Of a DNA stretch of 36,155 bases, positions 7,277-14,841 are shown piece after piece. The DNA lies in the NCBI RefSeq assembly GCF_004799405.1, contig NZ_SSMW01000082.1:1-36155 (forward strand), given 5' to 3'. The notes beneath the pieces are model-generated. The model saw only the letters and a list, made by a program, of their open reading frames with translations. It was not told the origin of the DNA and ran no database searches. Position 1 is the first letter of the stretch; each line of letters opens with the position of its first letter. This DNA is from Bradyrhizobium sp. (GTDB lineage: Bacteria; Pseudomonadota; Alphaproteobacteria; Rhizobiales; Xanthobacteraceae). Both the position numbers and the translations under genes were made by a program.

Positions 7277-8131
7277 TTGGGAAAAATTGTTCTTGCCGCC
7301 AAGGTGACCCACGTACCTTCGCTGATGCTTTCGGAAACGAAAGGCAGCTCTCTCCTGTCTGCCCGGGAGAGCGCTATCCACTCGCTACGCGAACTTGGCC
7401 GGCGCGCGAGGGAGCGCGGCGTTACCACATTCGTGGTGATCGACACGCACTGGCTCTCCAATTTTGGCTATCATATCAATGCCAATCCCCATCACCGCGG
7501 TTCGTTTACCAGTCACGAGGCGCCGCATATGATCCAGGACTTGCGCTACGATCTTCCTGGCAATACCGCGCTCGCCGAGGCCATCGCCGACGAGGCACAC
7601 AAAAATCAGCTTAACGTCATGGCGCATAAGGTCGCAACGCTCGGTCTCGAATATGGCACGATCGTACCTATGCATTACCTCAATCCCGACGGTTGGGCCA
7701 AAGTTGTCTCGATTGCGTCGCCGTTATTCACTTCGCTTGAGGAGAGCCGCACGCTGGGTGAAGCAACCCGGCGCGCGGCAGAAGACTCCGATGACCGGGT
7801 AGCCCTCATCGCCAGCGGGTCACTGTCACATCGCCTCTGGCCGAACAAGAATCTCGTCCCAGATGCCTGGACGTCGATCGCGAGCGAATTCAACCGACAG
7901 GTCGATCTACGTGTACTCGAGTTATGGCAGCAGCGCCGCTATCGTGAATTCATCGCCATGCTTCCGGAATACGCGATCAAATGCAACGGCGAAGGAGGGA
8001 TGGCCGATACCATCATGCTGTTTGCGGCACTCGGTTGGGACGCCTACGCAGGCGAGGCAGAGCAGCTCTGTGACTATTTCCCATCGAGCGGGAGCGGTCA
8101 GGTCAACGTGGAATTCCACGTTGACCGTTGA
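7277..8131 (+). CDS. Class III extradiol dioxygenase, homoprotocatechuate 2,3-dioxygenase-like
   Basis: The 284-residue product belongs to the LigB superfamily and resembles E. coli-type HpaD along its whole length: it opens GKIVLAAKVTHVPSLMLSE, then VIDTHWLSNFGYHIN, LEYGTIVPMHYLN, LIASGSLSHRLWP, LPEYAIKCNGEGGMADT and SGSGQVNVEF. Expected iron ligands are His12, His58 and Glu239; His185 matches the second-sphere histidine. The reaction would be 2,3-cleavage of 3,4-dihydroxyphenylacetate or a similar catechol. The start is TTG at 7277, supported by AAGGAG at 7261-7266 and by homology beginning at MGK. No other homoprotocatechuate pathway gene lies nearby, so the substrate may differ. Confidence 0.88.
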   Translation: MGKIVLAAKVTHVPSLMLSETKGSSLLSARESAIHSLRELGRRARERGVTTFVVIDTHWLSNFGYHINANPHHRGSFTSHEAPHMIQDLRYDLPGNTALAEAIADEAHKNQLNVMAHKVATLGLEYGTIVPMHYLNPDGWAKVVSIASPLFTSLEESRTLGEATRRAAEDSDDRVALIASGSLSHRLWPNKNLVPDAWTSIASEFNRQVDLRVLELWQQRRYREFIAMLPEYAIKCNGEGGMADTIMLFAALGWDAYAGEAEQLCDYFPSSGSGQVNVEFHVDR

Positions 8132-8159
8132 AGATGTCGCCATAGGCCACATTCCGATC

Positions 8160-8300
8160 GAGATTGCTCGTCATTCGAGCTCGCTCATATGTTGTTGGGC
8201 GTAGAGCTCAAGGCCGAGCTCGGCGACGATATGATGCTCCTTGTCGTGGGCGATTTGCCTCAACGATGCGAGCAACCGGGTTTGATCCCAAGCGGACTTT
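8160..8300 (-). pseudogene. Possible remnant of an unidentified gene
   Basis: On the minus strand an open frame without a normal start reads RLLASLRQIAHDKEHHIV and then AELGLELYAQQHMSELE before a stop. The composition (amphipathic, His/Glu-rich helices) looks like real protein, unlike typical antisense frames. It has only a TTG codon as possible start and no clear ribosome site, so it may be a very short gene or the 3' end of a lost one. I do not recognise the family. Confidence 0.3.
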
Positions 8301-8333
8301 AGGCAGTCCGGTCGGAAGCGGTTTGATGTTCGC

Positions 8334-9035
8334 TTACGAGGTCTTGGCTTGAAATACTAAGAAATATTGCCTCGCCAGGAATGGATGGGTCGCGACAATT
8401 GTATAGCCAGCGGTATCCAACTCTGATGTAATTTTCTCGGGTGGGATGCGGTGTTCAGGCGGTGGTCCCTCTGGCGAATCAGCCTTGAAATCCACGATGG
8501 CAAGCCGTCCATTAGGCCGCAATGACGCTTTCAATTTGGAAAAGTACGCAACACGGTTGTCGATGTGGTGGTACGTGTCGACAACAAGAATGAGGTCCAC
8601 TGGTTCGGGAAGATTGGCACTCTCGGTGCTTGCCAGTATCGGCACCAGTACCCCCAAATTTTCATGGCGCGCACGCTCACGAAGGTGACGGAGCATTTCC
8701 GGTTCGATATCAACAGAAAATAGCTTTCCTTCGGGCACGAGCTTGGCGATCCGAGCGCTGAAATATCCGGTGCCCGCGCCTAAATCGGCGACCCGGTCTG
8801 TTCGTTGGAGGTGAAGGGCATCTAGGACCTCGTCGGGCTTTTGCCAAGCATCGCGCGCAGGATCATCAAACGCTTTGGCCCATTTCTCGGCATTCTCAAA
8901 AGAGTGCTGATAACCTTGGCCGTGCTTATAATGAGTCTGCGGTTCAGGAGTCGTCTGTGCCAGGAGACCACCCAACCTCGCGCTCCCAATGGCAAGCACA
9001 AAAGCAACGCATATCGATATCATCACGCTGCGCAT
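8334..9035 (-). CDS. Exported class I SAM-dependent methyltransferase
   Basis: A 233-residue protein with a signal peptide (hydrophobic residues about 5-25, ending near LLAQ) followed by a methyltransferase domain. Motif I is VADLGAGTGYFSARIAKL, motif post-I acidic residue in LFSVDIEPEML, and DLILVVDTYHHI precedes YFSKLKASLRPNGRLAIVDF, the usual motif II/III region. ATG at 9035 is preferred over an in-frame ATG at 9065 because GAGGTG lies just upstream and the signal peptide starts cleanly. Methyltransferases with a secretion signal are found in several proteobacteria but their periplasmic source of S-adenosylmethionine is unclear. The substrate is unknown; it stands alone as a gene. Confidence 0.85.
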   Translation of the reverse strand: MRSVMISICVAFVLAIGSARLGGLLAQTTPEPQTHYKHGQGYQHSFENAEKWAKAFDDPARDAWQKPDEVLDALHLQRTDRVADLGAGTGYFSARIAKLVPEGKLFSVDIEPEMLRHLRERARHENLGVLVPILASTESANLPEPVDLILVVDTYHHIDNRVAYFSKLKASLRPNGRLAIVDFKADSPEGPPPEHRIPPEKITSELDTAGYTIVATHPFLARQYFLVFQAKTS

Positions 9036-9595
9036 ATCCGACACCTCATCAAAAATTGGCGGCAACTAGGTCATAAGAACCTCTGCTTCCGCGGACATAG
9101 ATCTTGGCTGCGGCGGCACATATTAAATCGCGGTTCAAATCGAACGCTTTCAGAAAGCCCGGCTCATCGGGGAAAGCGTCTGGTTCAATTTGTCTCAATG
9201 CCGTTTCGTCTATATAAAATGACGCCTCTATAGCGCTGTCATGTCCCCCCAAAATCGCACGTCCCGCCGCGTTTGGTCGCATGAACGACTATGATTTGGA
9301 AAATCAATCACTTGACCGGTACCGATCAAGCCGTCGTCGGTCAGCGACCGCTCTTACCGGGATTGGGATCAGCGTCCCTTCGCCGTTGAACATGCGCTGC
9401 AATGTGCGCTCGATCGCAACAACAATCTGACCGTGAATTTGTCTCAGCCGCAGAAGGCGCTCGGCCCGCCGGCTTTCAGTGCGGCGATGCAAGCTCATTG
9501 GGTGTATGCCACTTATTAGGTCAACCTCACAGACGCGCTCGGTTTCGTCGTTCATTTAAGCTATATAGGCTTCGATTTTGCTTTTGCGAGCCATG

Positions 9596-9762
9596 AAGGA
9601 TGAAAGGGAGTTTGCATGTGGAAGAGCGCAGCTACGGCTCATTCTATCGATCGATATCTCTGCCTTCGAGCCGGAAGAGGGAGCCGTCGAAGCTCATTTC
9701 GATAAAGGCGTGCTGCATCGGGGTGCATCAAGTGCCCAAAAGGGTTTCCCGCCCATAACCTA
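9596..9762 (+). pseudogene. hsp20 (small heat-shock protein) remnant, frameshifted
   Basis: One frame reads HVEERSYGSFYRSISLP from about 9615 to 9665, the conserved beta-strand region of alpha-crystallin-type Hsp20 proteins. The next frame continues without a gap as FEPEEGAVEAHFDKGVL, the following Hsp20 motif. Inserting one base near 9666 would join the two, so a single-base deletion is the simplest explanation. The N-terminal half is missing or unrecognisable and the conserved C-terminal GVLTVTVPK region is also degraded. Hsp20 genes are common members of rhizobial low-oxygen regulons. Confidence 0.72.
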
Positions 9763-10015
9763 ATTTCCGAAGACCCTGTCACCGAAATAATGCTGACCAG
9801 CGCGCTCCTTCGTATCCTGATCCTCGGCGACATTCTCCCAATCGGCGACAACACGGTCTGCATCGTGCGGGATGCTAACCACCCCGAAGGCTATGCTCCC
9901 ATGCGTCACCAGAGCCGGGTTTCTAGGTCTATACCGGGCAAGCCAGCCAGCCGGCCGACCATCACGCCGCCGCACTAGCATGTCTACCGCGAAACGAGCA
10001 ACATTCGCCGCTCCG

Positions 10016-10029
10016 TTGATCCACATCAA
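10016..10029. promoter_or_regulatory. FixK/FNR-type box
   Basis: TTGATCCACATCAA has intact TTGAT and ATCAA half-sites with four bases between. It is upstream of the VIT gene at 10242; a centre at -41.5 would place transcription start near 10064, with a 180-base leader. The wide gap makes the assignment to that gene less certain than for the box at 6556. Confidence 0.6.
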
Positions 10030-10241
10030 GAAGCCCGGGCTGCAAGCGTTGTTAGATGACTATGCATTGAGCTGATAGCCCCCCGGACCCCATCCGACGG
10101 TTCAATGTTAACCCCGCTCGGCCCCCCTGAGGAGTCAAACGGATTTGGCTGCGCCTCCGTAGGTTATTTTGCCAGCGAGCCGCGGATCCTTCGCACCCGC
10201 ACAGATCAGCCATAGGGCTCGAAAGCTTCACGGAAACATCG

Positions 10242-10946
10242 ATGAACCGTCCCCGCCGCCTTCACAAAGAGAGCCATCTCGTCGATCGCATCGGATGGTT
10301 GAGGGCGGCGGTGCTTGGAGCCAACGACGGAATTATCTCGACCGCAAGCCTGATCGTCGGCGTAGCCGCAGCGGCGGCAAAGCAAAACGACGTCCTGATC
10401 GCGGGAGTCGCAGGACTGGTCGCTGGCGCGATGTCGATGGCCGCCGGCGAGTATGTCTCCGTCAGTTCGCAGTCTGACACCGAGAAGGCGGATCTCGCAC
10501 GAGAGCGGCGTGAGCTGCGCAGTAACCCTAGGGCCGAGCTAGAGGAGCTTGCCGAGTTCTACGTCAAACGCGGGGTCGACCTTGATCTTGCCCGCCAGGT
10601 TGCCGCGCAACTCAAGAAGAAGGATGCGCTCGGCGCCCACGCTCGCGATGAACTGGGCATTTCTCAGATGACCACCGCGCGGCCTGTCCAGGCAGCCCTC
10701 ACGTCGGCCGTGACATTCTCCATAGGTGCAGCCATGCCGTTGCTGATGGTCGTCGTGTCGCCTTCGACGATGCTGGTCCCGGTGACGTCGGCCGCGTCGC
10801 TGGGCTTTCTCGCGTTTCTCGGCGCCGTCGGGGCGAAGGCAGGTGGCGCGAATATTCTGCGCGCGACCATCCGAGTGACGTTCTGGGGAGCGCTGGCGCT
10901 CGGGATCACCGCCGGGATCGGAAAGCTGTTCGGCACCATACTCTGA
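10242..10946 (+). CDS. VIT/CCC1-family transporter (nodulin-21-like)
   Basis: A 234-residue membrane protein of the vacuolar iron transporter family. It opens with SHLVDRIGWLRAAVLGANDG, the family's hallmark first helix, followed by IISTASLIVGVAAAA and GLVAGAMSMAAGEYVSVSSQSD. The cytoplasmic loop (about residues 75-150) is acidic and amphipathic as in metal-binding VIT loops, and three further membrane segments follow. It would move Fe2+ or Mn2+ out of the cytoplasm. Unlike rhizobial MbfA it has no fused ferritin-like domain. A FixK/FNR box lies 213 bases upstream, hinting at oxygen-dependent expression. Confidence 0.88.
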   Translation: MNRPRRLHKESHLVDRIGWLRAAVLGANDGIISTASLIVGVAAAAAKQNDVLIAGVAGLVAGAMSMAAGEYVSVSSQSDTEKADLARERRELRSNPRAELEELAEFYVKRGVDLDLARQVAAQLKKKDALGAHARDELGISQMTTARPVQAALTSAVTFSIGAAMPLLMVVVSPSTMLVPVTSAASLGFLAFLGAVGAKAGGANILRATIRVTFWGALALGITAGIGKLFGTIL

Positions 10947-11053
10947 AGAGTACCCTTCTTGGTCGCACGGACGTCGCGGCCGAACGCCATCTATGCTAAA
11001 CGATCGCGTGAACCGAGGGGCGTGAAAGCTTGTAATATCCTGGAGTCAAAATT

Positions 11054-12238
11054 TTGGAGCGCTTACCGCCATCTGTTTCACATTCAGATCTCGCCCTTCT
11101 CGGGAAAATCCTGGAGGTGCGCCCCACGACAGCGTCATCTGCCGCGCTTCGACTCGCTTTTTTTGACAAATGCTTTTCGTGGCCATCGCTGGTCGAGTTT
11201 GCCAATGCGCACGACCTGCTCGCTCCGTTTGTTCTTGCTTTGCGTGATCGTTCGCTGCTTTTTCCCGTGCCCCATACCTGCGATTCGGCCACCCGGGAAA
11301 AGCATGTCACCACCAGGCTGACGTCAACCTGGAATCAACACCTCGAGCGGCAGGACGACCTTCGCGATCAGCTGCTTACGATTATCGCAGCATTGAATGA
11401 GCGCGAGATCACGCCGCTTCTGATCAAGGGCGCCTGTCATCTGACCGAGATGGAAGGCTGGTCGGTTGCGCGCGGCATGCGCGACCTCGATATCGTCGTG
11501 CAGCCCGCTGAGCTTGGCGATGCGACGGCAGCCCTGAAGTTGCTGGGATACGAGTTTGCAAACCTGCCGGAACTGGATGGACAGCATCACCTGCTCCAGA
11601 TGCAGCTGAGTGATCGACATGGGGCCGTCGAATTGCATTCGAACGCGCTCGCCTTCAACGCCGAGCCTTTATTGCCGACGGACAGGATCCGGGAATTGTC
11701 CGTCAACCGAGACTTCCGCGGTACGCAGTTTCGCAAGTTGCCCGCGGCCTGGCATGTTCTCCACGGTCTTCTACATCATCAGGTGGCCGATCGCGGTCAC
11801 GCCCGGCATTTATTGGCGCTCAAGGGTCTCTGGGAGTTCTCCATGGGAGCGAACGAACTCTCTGCACGGGACTGGCATGTGATCATCGCTTATATGGAGA
11901 ATAGCGGCCAGATCGACGTTCTCTTGAGTTGGGTCGCCCAAGGCAATTCGCTGTTCGGCCTCCCAATTCCCGAAACGGTAAGGATTACCGAAAATGCGAG
12001 AGCCCATGCCAGCGAAACCATACGGCGTGCCGCATGGCCGTATCCGCTGCGAAGGGCAATGTTCATCACCGATCAATTCGGGTTTGCGTTCCACCCGGAT
12101 ACGCTCGCCCAGCGGTATGGCTCACGACGCGAACGATCGAAGCTCGGGATGGCCGGCAAGCACCTGATCTATCTTCTCCGCAAATATCGCGGCGACGCGC
12201 TGCACCGGCTGATCGGCAGCAACCGACGGATTTCCTGA
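11054..12238 (+). CDS. Uncharacterised nucleotidyltransferase-family protein (NTP_transf_5-like)
   Basis: A 394-residue cytoplasmic protein. Residues 122-150 carry LLIKGACHL and then ARGMRDLDIVV, the pattern of the NTP_transf_5 nucleotidyltransferase family (KG-x, then R-x-x-x-D-x-D with Asp144 and Asp146 as probable metal ligands). A histidine-rich segment (WHVLHGLLHHQVADRGHARH) follows in the all-helical C-terminal part. The start is TTG with GGAG 8 bases upstream. These proteins recur beside PqqD-like and HPr-kinase-like proteins in peptide-modification and exopolysaccharide loci, as here. It converges on the TPR glycosyltransferase gene with only 4 bases between. It may transfer a nucleotide to a small molecule, protein or sugar; this is not established. 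Confidence 0.72.
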   Translation: MERLPPSVSHSDLALLGKILEVRPTTASSAALRLAFFDKCFSWPSLVEFANAHDLLAPFVLALRDRSLLFPVPHTCDSATREKHVTTRLTSTWNQHLERQDDLRDQLLTIIAALNEREITPLLIKGACHLTEMEGWSVARGMRDLDIVVQPAELGDATAALKLLGYEFANLPELDGQHHLLQMQLSDRHGAVELHSNALAFNAEPLLPTDRIRELSVNRDFRGTQFRKLPAAWHVLHGLLHHQVADRGHARHLLALKGLWEFSMGANELSARDWHVIIAYMENSGQIDVLLSWVAQGNSLFGLPIPETVRITENARAHASETIRRAAWPYPLRRAMFITDQFGFAFHPDTLAQRYGSRRERSKLGMAGKHLIYLLRKYRGDALHRLIGSNRRIS

Positions 12239-12242
12239 AACA

Positions 12243-13370
12243 TCACGCCTGCGCAAGGCGGGCCTCCGCAAGGCGCGCCTTGGTCTCGCAGGCTTCCCGC
12301 TCGGGCGAGGCTTGCGCCGCGCGGCGGTACCAATGGGCGGCTTGCCGGAAACGGCCGGCCCTGAAATGGCAGAGCGCCAGCGCTTCCGGAGCAAGATAGG
12401 CAAACAATGCGGTATCGTAGGAGTTCATTGGATCAAAAAACTTGTGTGGATCGAGAGCCGCGATCCTCTTGAGTATTGGCAGCGCCTTCTCATCGTCGAA
12501 CCGCTCGAGCGAGAGCTTCGCCAGGTTCCACTGCAGAACGAGATTGTCGGGAAACAGTTCGAGGGCTTCGCGCAGAAGATCGGCAACGGGCTCGCCGCGT
12601 CCATGCAGCGACTGGAGGAGGGACACGAACGGCAGGCTGCAGGTCTGCCCGGCGTCAACGCGATACTCGTTACGAGCGGCCTCCGCCCCGCGCCGCCATG
12701 CTGCTATCGCGGCGTCTTCATCGCCGGTCATGCTCAGCATTTCGCCGAGGTGCCACCAGCAATAGGATCGGTCGGGATTATCCCTCAGGTATTTGCGCAG
12801 CAGAGAGACGTTGCGCGAGACCTTGTGAAGCTGGCTTCCCTCATATCCGACATGACGCAATGTAATATCGGACAGTCCAACGTCCCGCCCGTCACTGCGG
12901 CTGACCTCGCCGATGGCAGCGTGTATCCCTTCGTGGATTACTCCCCGGAACCTGATCCGCGAATCGTTGCGGAACAGCCGAAGTTCGGCGTAAGCGGTCC
13001 AGCCAACGCGCGGAAAAAAACGGACGCGCCAGGCAACCTTGCTTTCATTCTGGAGCGCGAGGCGAAGGCTTTCGGAATCGGGAAGCTCGAGGCGCTCATC
13101 GGCGTCGATATACAGGATCCAGTCTCCGCTGGCTTGCCCGATTGCAAAATTACGTGCCGCGGAAAAATCATCGCGCCACGGAAACGAATGAACCGAGACC
13201 GGATAGCGGCGAGCTTTGTCGATCGTATCGTCGCGCGACCCGGTATCGACAATGATAATCTCGTCGACGACGCCACTTAACGAAGCAAGGCAAGCTTCAA
13301 TAAATTCGGATTCGTCTCGGACGATCAGGGTCGCAGATACACTTGGCGGCCCATTTCGGGAGCGAGACAA
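12243..13370 (-). CDS. Family 2 glycosyltransferase with C-terminal TPR-like repeats
   Basis: A 375-residue protein with an N-terminal GT2 (GT-A) domain: SATLIVRDESEFIEACLASL, VDTGSRDDT, HSFPWRDDFSAARNFAI and the DxD-type ILYIDADERLEL at residues 86-94. After about residue 210 it becomes helical with TPR-like repeats (WWHLGEMLSMTGDEDAAIAAW and ALCHFRAGRFRQAAHWYRRA). This architecture resembles SunS-type peptide S-glycosyltransferases and other GT2-TPR proteins that may act on peptides. The start is TTG with GGAGG about 11 bases upstream. It is the last gene of the minus-strand run and lies directly after the small S74-domain protein, which could be its acceptor (inference). Confidence 0.85.
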   Translation of the reverse strand: MSRSRNGPPSVSATLIVRDESEFIEACLASLSGVVDEIIIVDTGSRDDTIDKARRYPVSVHSFPWRDDFSAARNFAIGQASGDWILYIDADERLELPDSESLRLALQNESKVAWRVRFFPRVGWTAYAELRLFRNDSRIRFRGVIHEGIHAAIGEVSRSDGRDVGLSDITLRHVGYEGSQLHKVSRNVSLLRKYLRDNPDRSYCWWHLGEMLSMTGDEDAAIAAWRRGAEAARNEYRVDAGQTCSLPFVSLLQSLHGRGEPVADLLREALELFPDNLVLQWNLAKLSLERFDDEKALPILKRIAALDPHKFFDPMNSYDTALFAYLAPEALALCHFRAGRFRQAAHWYRRAAQASPEREACETKARLAEARLAQA

Positions 13371-13395
13371 TTTGATATCTGCCTCCGCCGAGACC

Positions 13396-13833
13396 TCAAG
13401 CCGCGCGGCTGCTCTCCCAGTCGGCGTAGGTCATCATTCGGGTGCCGAGGGCGGCATAGTCCACCAGCAGGAAGCCATGGGCTCCGGTAACGACGGCTTG
13501 AGGGGCGACCTCCATCGCTTCCTGGGCCATGACGCCCACATAGTCGACCGTGTGGCCGACATACCGGAACCGATACAGATTGAGGCCGGACGGCAACGAA
13601 CCAACCCGCGAAATATCGGTCTTCAAGCGACGGTCCGATGGTGGCAGAGCCGATCCGGTGCCGTTCGCCTGCGCCACGGCTTTCGAAATGCTCAACCCGT
13701 CCATGGCGAAAGATGCAACGACCGGCGCGACAAATGCGGAGCCCGTGACGAGCCGCGTCAAGGTTTTACGCTTGTTTTCATCAAGCCCATCGATCGCTTG
13801 ATCAATTTTCGGACTTTTGCTCTCATCGGCCAT
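13396..13833 (-). CDS. Small protein with leader-like segment and endosialidase-type S74 autochaperone domain
   Basis: A 145-residue protein. Residues 1-25 are charged (ESKSPKIDQAIDGLDENKRK), residues 26-50 form a hydrophobic stretch (LVTGSAFVAPVVASFAMDG), and from Ser66 the sequence SDRRLKTDISRVGSL begins an S74 (Peptidase_S74, tail-spike intramolecular chaperone) domain with YRFRYVGHTVDYVGVMAQEAMEV and LLVDYAALGTRM. The Ser-Asp pair at the domain start is where such domains normally self-cleave. Here almost nothing precedes the domain, in contrast to phage tail spikes. ATG at 13833 has GGGGA upstream; an earlier in-frame TTG exists. It sits between PqqD/HprK-like and GT2 genes and may be their substrate. 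No phage genes are nearby. Confidence 0.8.
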   Translation of the reverse strand: MADESKSPKIDQAIDGLDENKRKTLTRLVTGSAFVAPVVASFAMDGLSISKAVAQANGTGSALPPSDRRLKTDISRVGSLPSGLNLYRFRYVGHTVDYVGVMAQEAMEVAPQAVVTGAHGFLLVDYAALGTRMMTYADWESSRAA

Positions 13834-13965
13834 TTTCAAATCCCCAATTACCCGAGTCTATTGACTATCCTAGCAGCTATTGTCGTCTATTTGAAGTTTA
13901 GTTCAAGCCTCTTTAGCGCAGCATGCTGGCCAAAAAACCGCCCCCGTGTCCCAGATTCTCGCGAA

Positions 13966-14841
13966 TCAATCAAGCGAGCTGCATGCGGCCTCGATGCAAC
14001 GGATTGCTTGCGGGTGATCGCCGAGCGAGAGATCGAAACCTCGTGTTCGTGCGGACATCGCAACCAGGGCGCCGATCGCCGCACCATGCCGATCAGCCGG
14101 AAAACCCACTTCAGGCACGATTTCCCGAACCAGCGCCAGAGATGACACGGGGCGGATCGAGGAATAGCCGCCATGATTGGATCGCAACAGGATCACGAGA
14201 TCGACCGGGCCATGACTGATCCGCCAGGGCGCCCCGAAGCAGCGCGGGTTGACGTTGTAGATCCGCTGCCCGTGATAGTCCTGCAAAGAGGGGCGTCGCG
14301 ATATCGTGTCCGCAATCTCGGGAAGCAGACGCAGGGAGCCCTCCTTCAAATACAAGGCGCGAGGCCGCGCTACCGCGCCACCATCATATACGAAGACGTT
14401 CTCATCCCCCTCCACCTCGTAGCCGGCGAGCATGAGCCGCAGCGTAAGGGTGGTCTTGCCGGTTCCTTTGTCACCGACCAGCAATAGCCGGCGCCCGTTG
14501 CGGCGGAGACAAGCACCGTGGATGATTGGCAAGGTCGGATCGTCCCGGATCGATCGGTCGAAGAGATTGGCGTAAAGAAATTCGATCAACTCGCGACTGT
14601 GCAGTTGCTGTTGCAGCACATTGCCGCGCTCGACAATTCGATGGATGCCGTCGCTCACCTCAAGCCGCACGAGCGACTCTTCCGAGGCATATCCCTCAAT
14701 TTCCGGATCGCATTCCAGATAACGCGCCGCCTCATAAAGCTCAGAACTGTCGGTTCGAAGCGTGATCCGGCGACGTAACGTCCGGACGATTACTTCGAAA
14801 TCGACCTTAACAGCCCTTCGCGCATCAGCGAGTCTAGACAC
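13966..14841 (-). CDS. HPr-kinase-like P-loop protein
   Basis: A 291-residue protein whose C-terminal two thirds resemble HPr kinase/phosphorylase: IIHGACLRRNGRRLLLVG, P-loop GDKGTGKTTLTLRL at residues 123-136, then YEVEGDENVFV, the position of the catalytic acidic residues. The remainder is typical of the divergent HprK-related proteins found beside PqqD homologues, not of the true carbon-regulation enzyme. The GTG start lies inside the end of the PqqD-like gene (52-base overlap) and has GAGG 8 bases upstream; this shows tight translational coupling. Likely a kinase or ATPase acting on a protein or peptide bound by PqqD; the substrate is unknown. Confidence 0.82.
   Translation of the reverse strand: MSRLADARRAVKVDFEVIVRTLRRRITLRTDSSELYEAARYLECDPEIEGYASEESLVRLEVSDGIHRIVERGNVLQQQLHSRELIEFLYANLFDRSIRDDPTLPIIHGACLRRNGRRLLLVGDKGTGKTTLTLRLMLAGYEVEGDENVFVYDGGAVARPRALYLKEGSLRLLPEIADTISRRPSLQDYHGQRIYNVNPRCFGAPWRISHGPVDLVILLRSNHGGYSSIRPVSSLALVREIVPEVGFPADRHGAAIGALVAMSARTRGFDLSLGDHPQAIRCIEAACSSLD

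Larger units (their letters stand above)
9066..10241. other. About 1.2 kb of decayed sequence
   Basis: No intact gene is convincing here. Contents I can see: a near-palindrome at 9311-9330 (CTTGACCGGTACCGATCAAG, one mismatched pair); a start-less frame from 9312 to 9520 on the plus strand that reads like protein (DWDQRPFAVEHALQCALDRN, ending HWVYATY); an hsp20 remnant at 9596-9762; an unrecognised minus-strand frame of 89 codons (9760-10029); and a FixK/FNR box at 10016-10029. The mixture suggests an eroded low-oxygen or stress gene neighbourhood. Confidence 0.5.

Noticed and set aside
9132..9145. GGTTCAAATC resembling a tRNA T-loop
   Set aside because: No matching acceptor, D or anticodon stems could be built around it.
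9760..10029. 89-codon minus-strand frame in the decayed region
   Set aside because: It begins on the FixK/FNR box and has no recognised motif or good ribosome site; not reported as a gene.
13396..13833. Prophage tail-fibre gene
   Set aside because: It has only the S74 domain, and no phage structural, lysis or packaging gene is nearby.
13918..13927. CAGCATGCTG palindrome between the HprK-like and S74 genes
   Set aside because: Only 10 bp with no loop; too short to call a terminator or operator.
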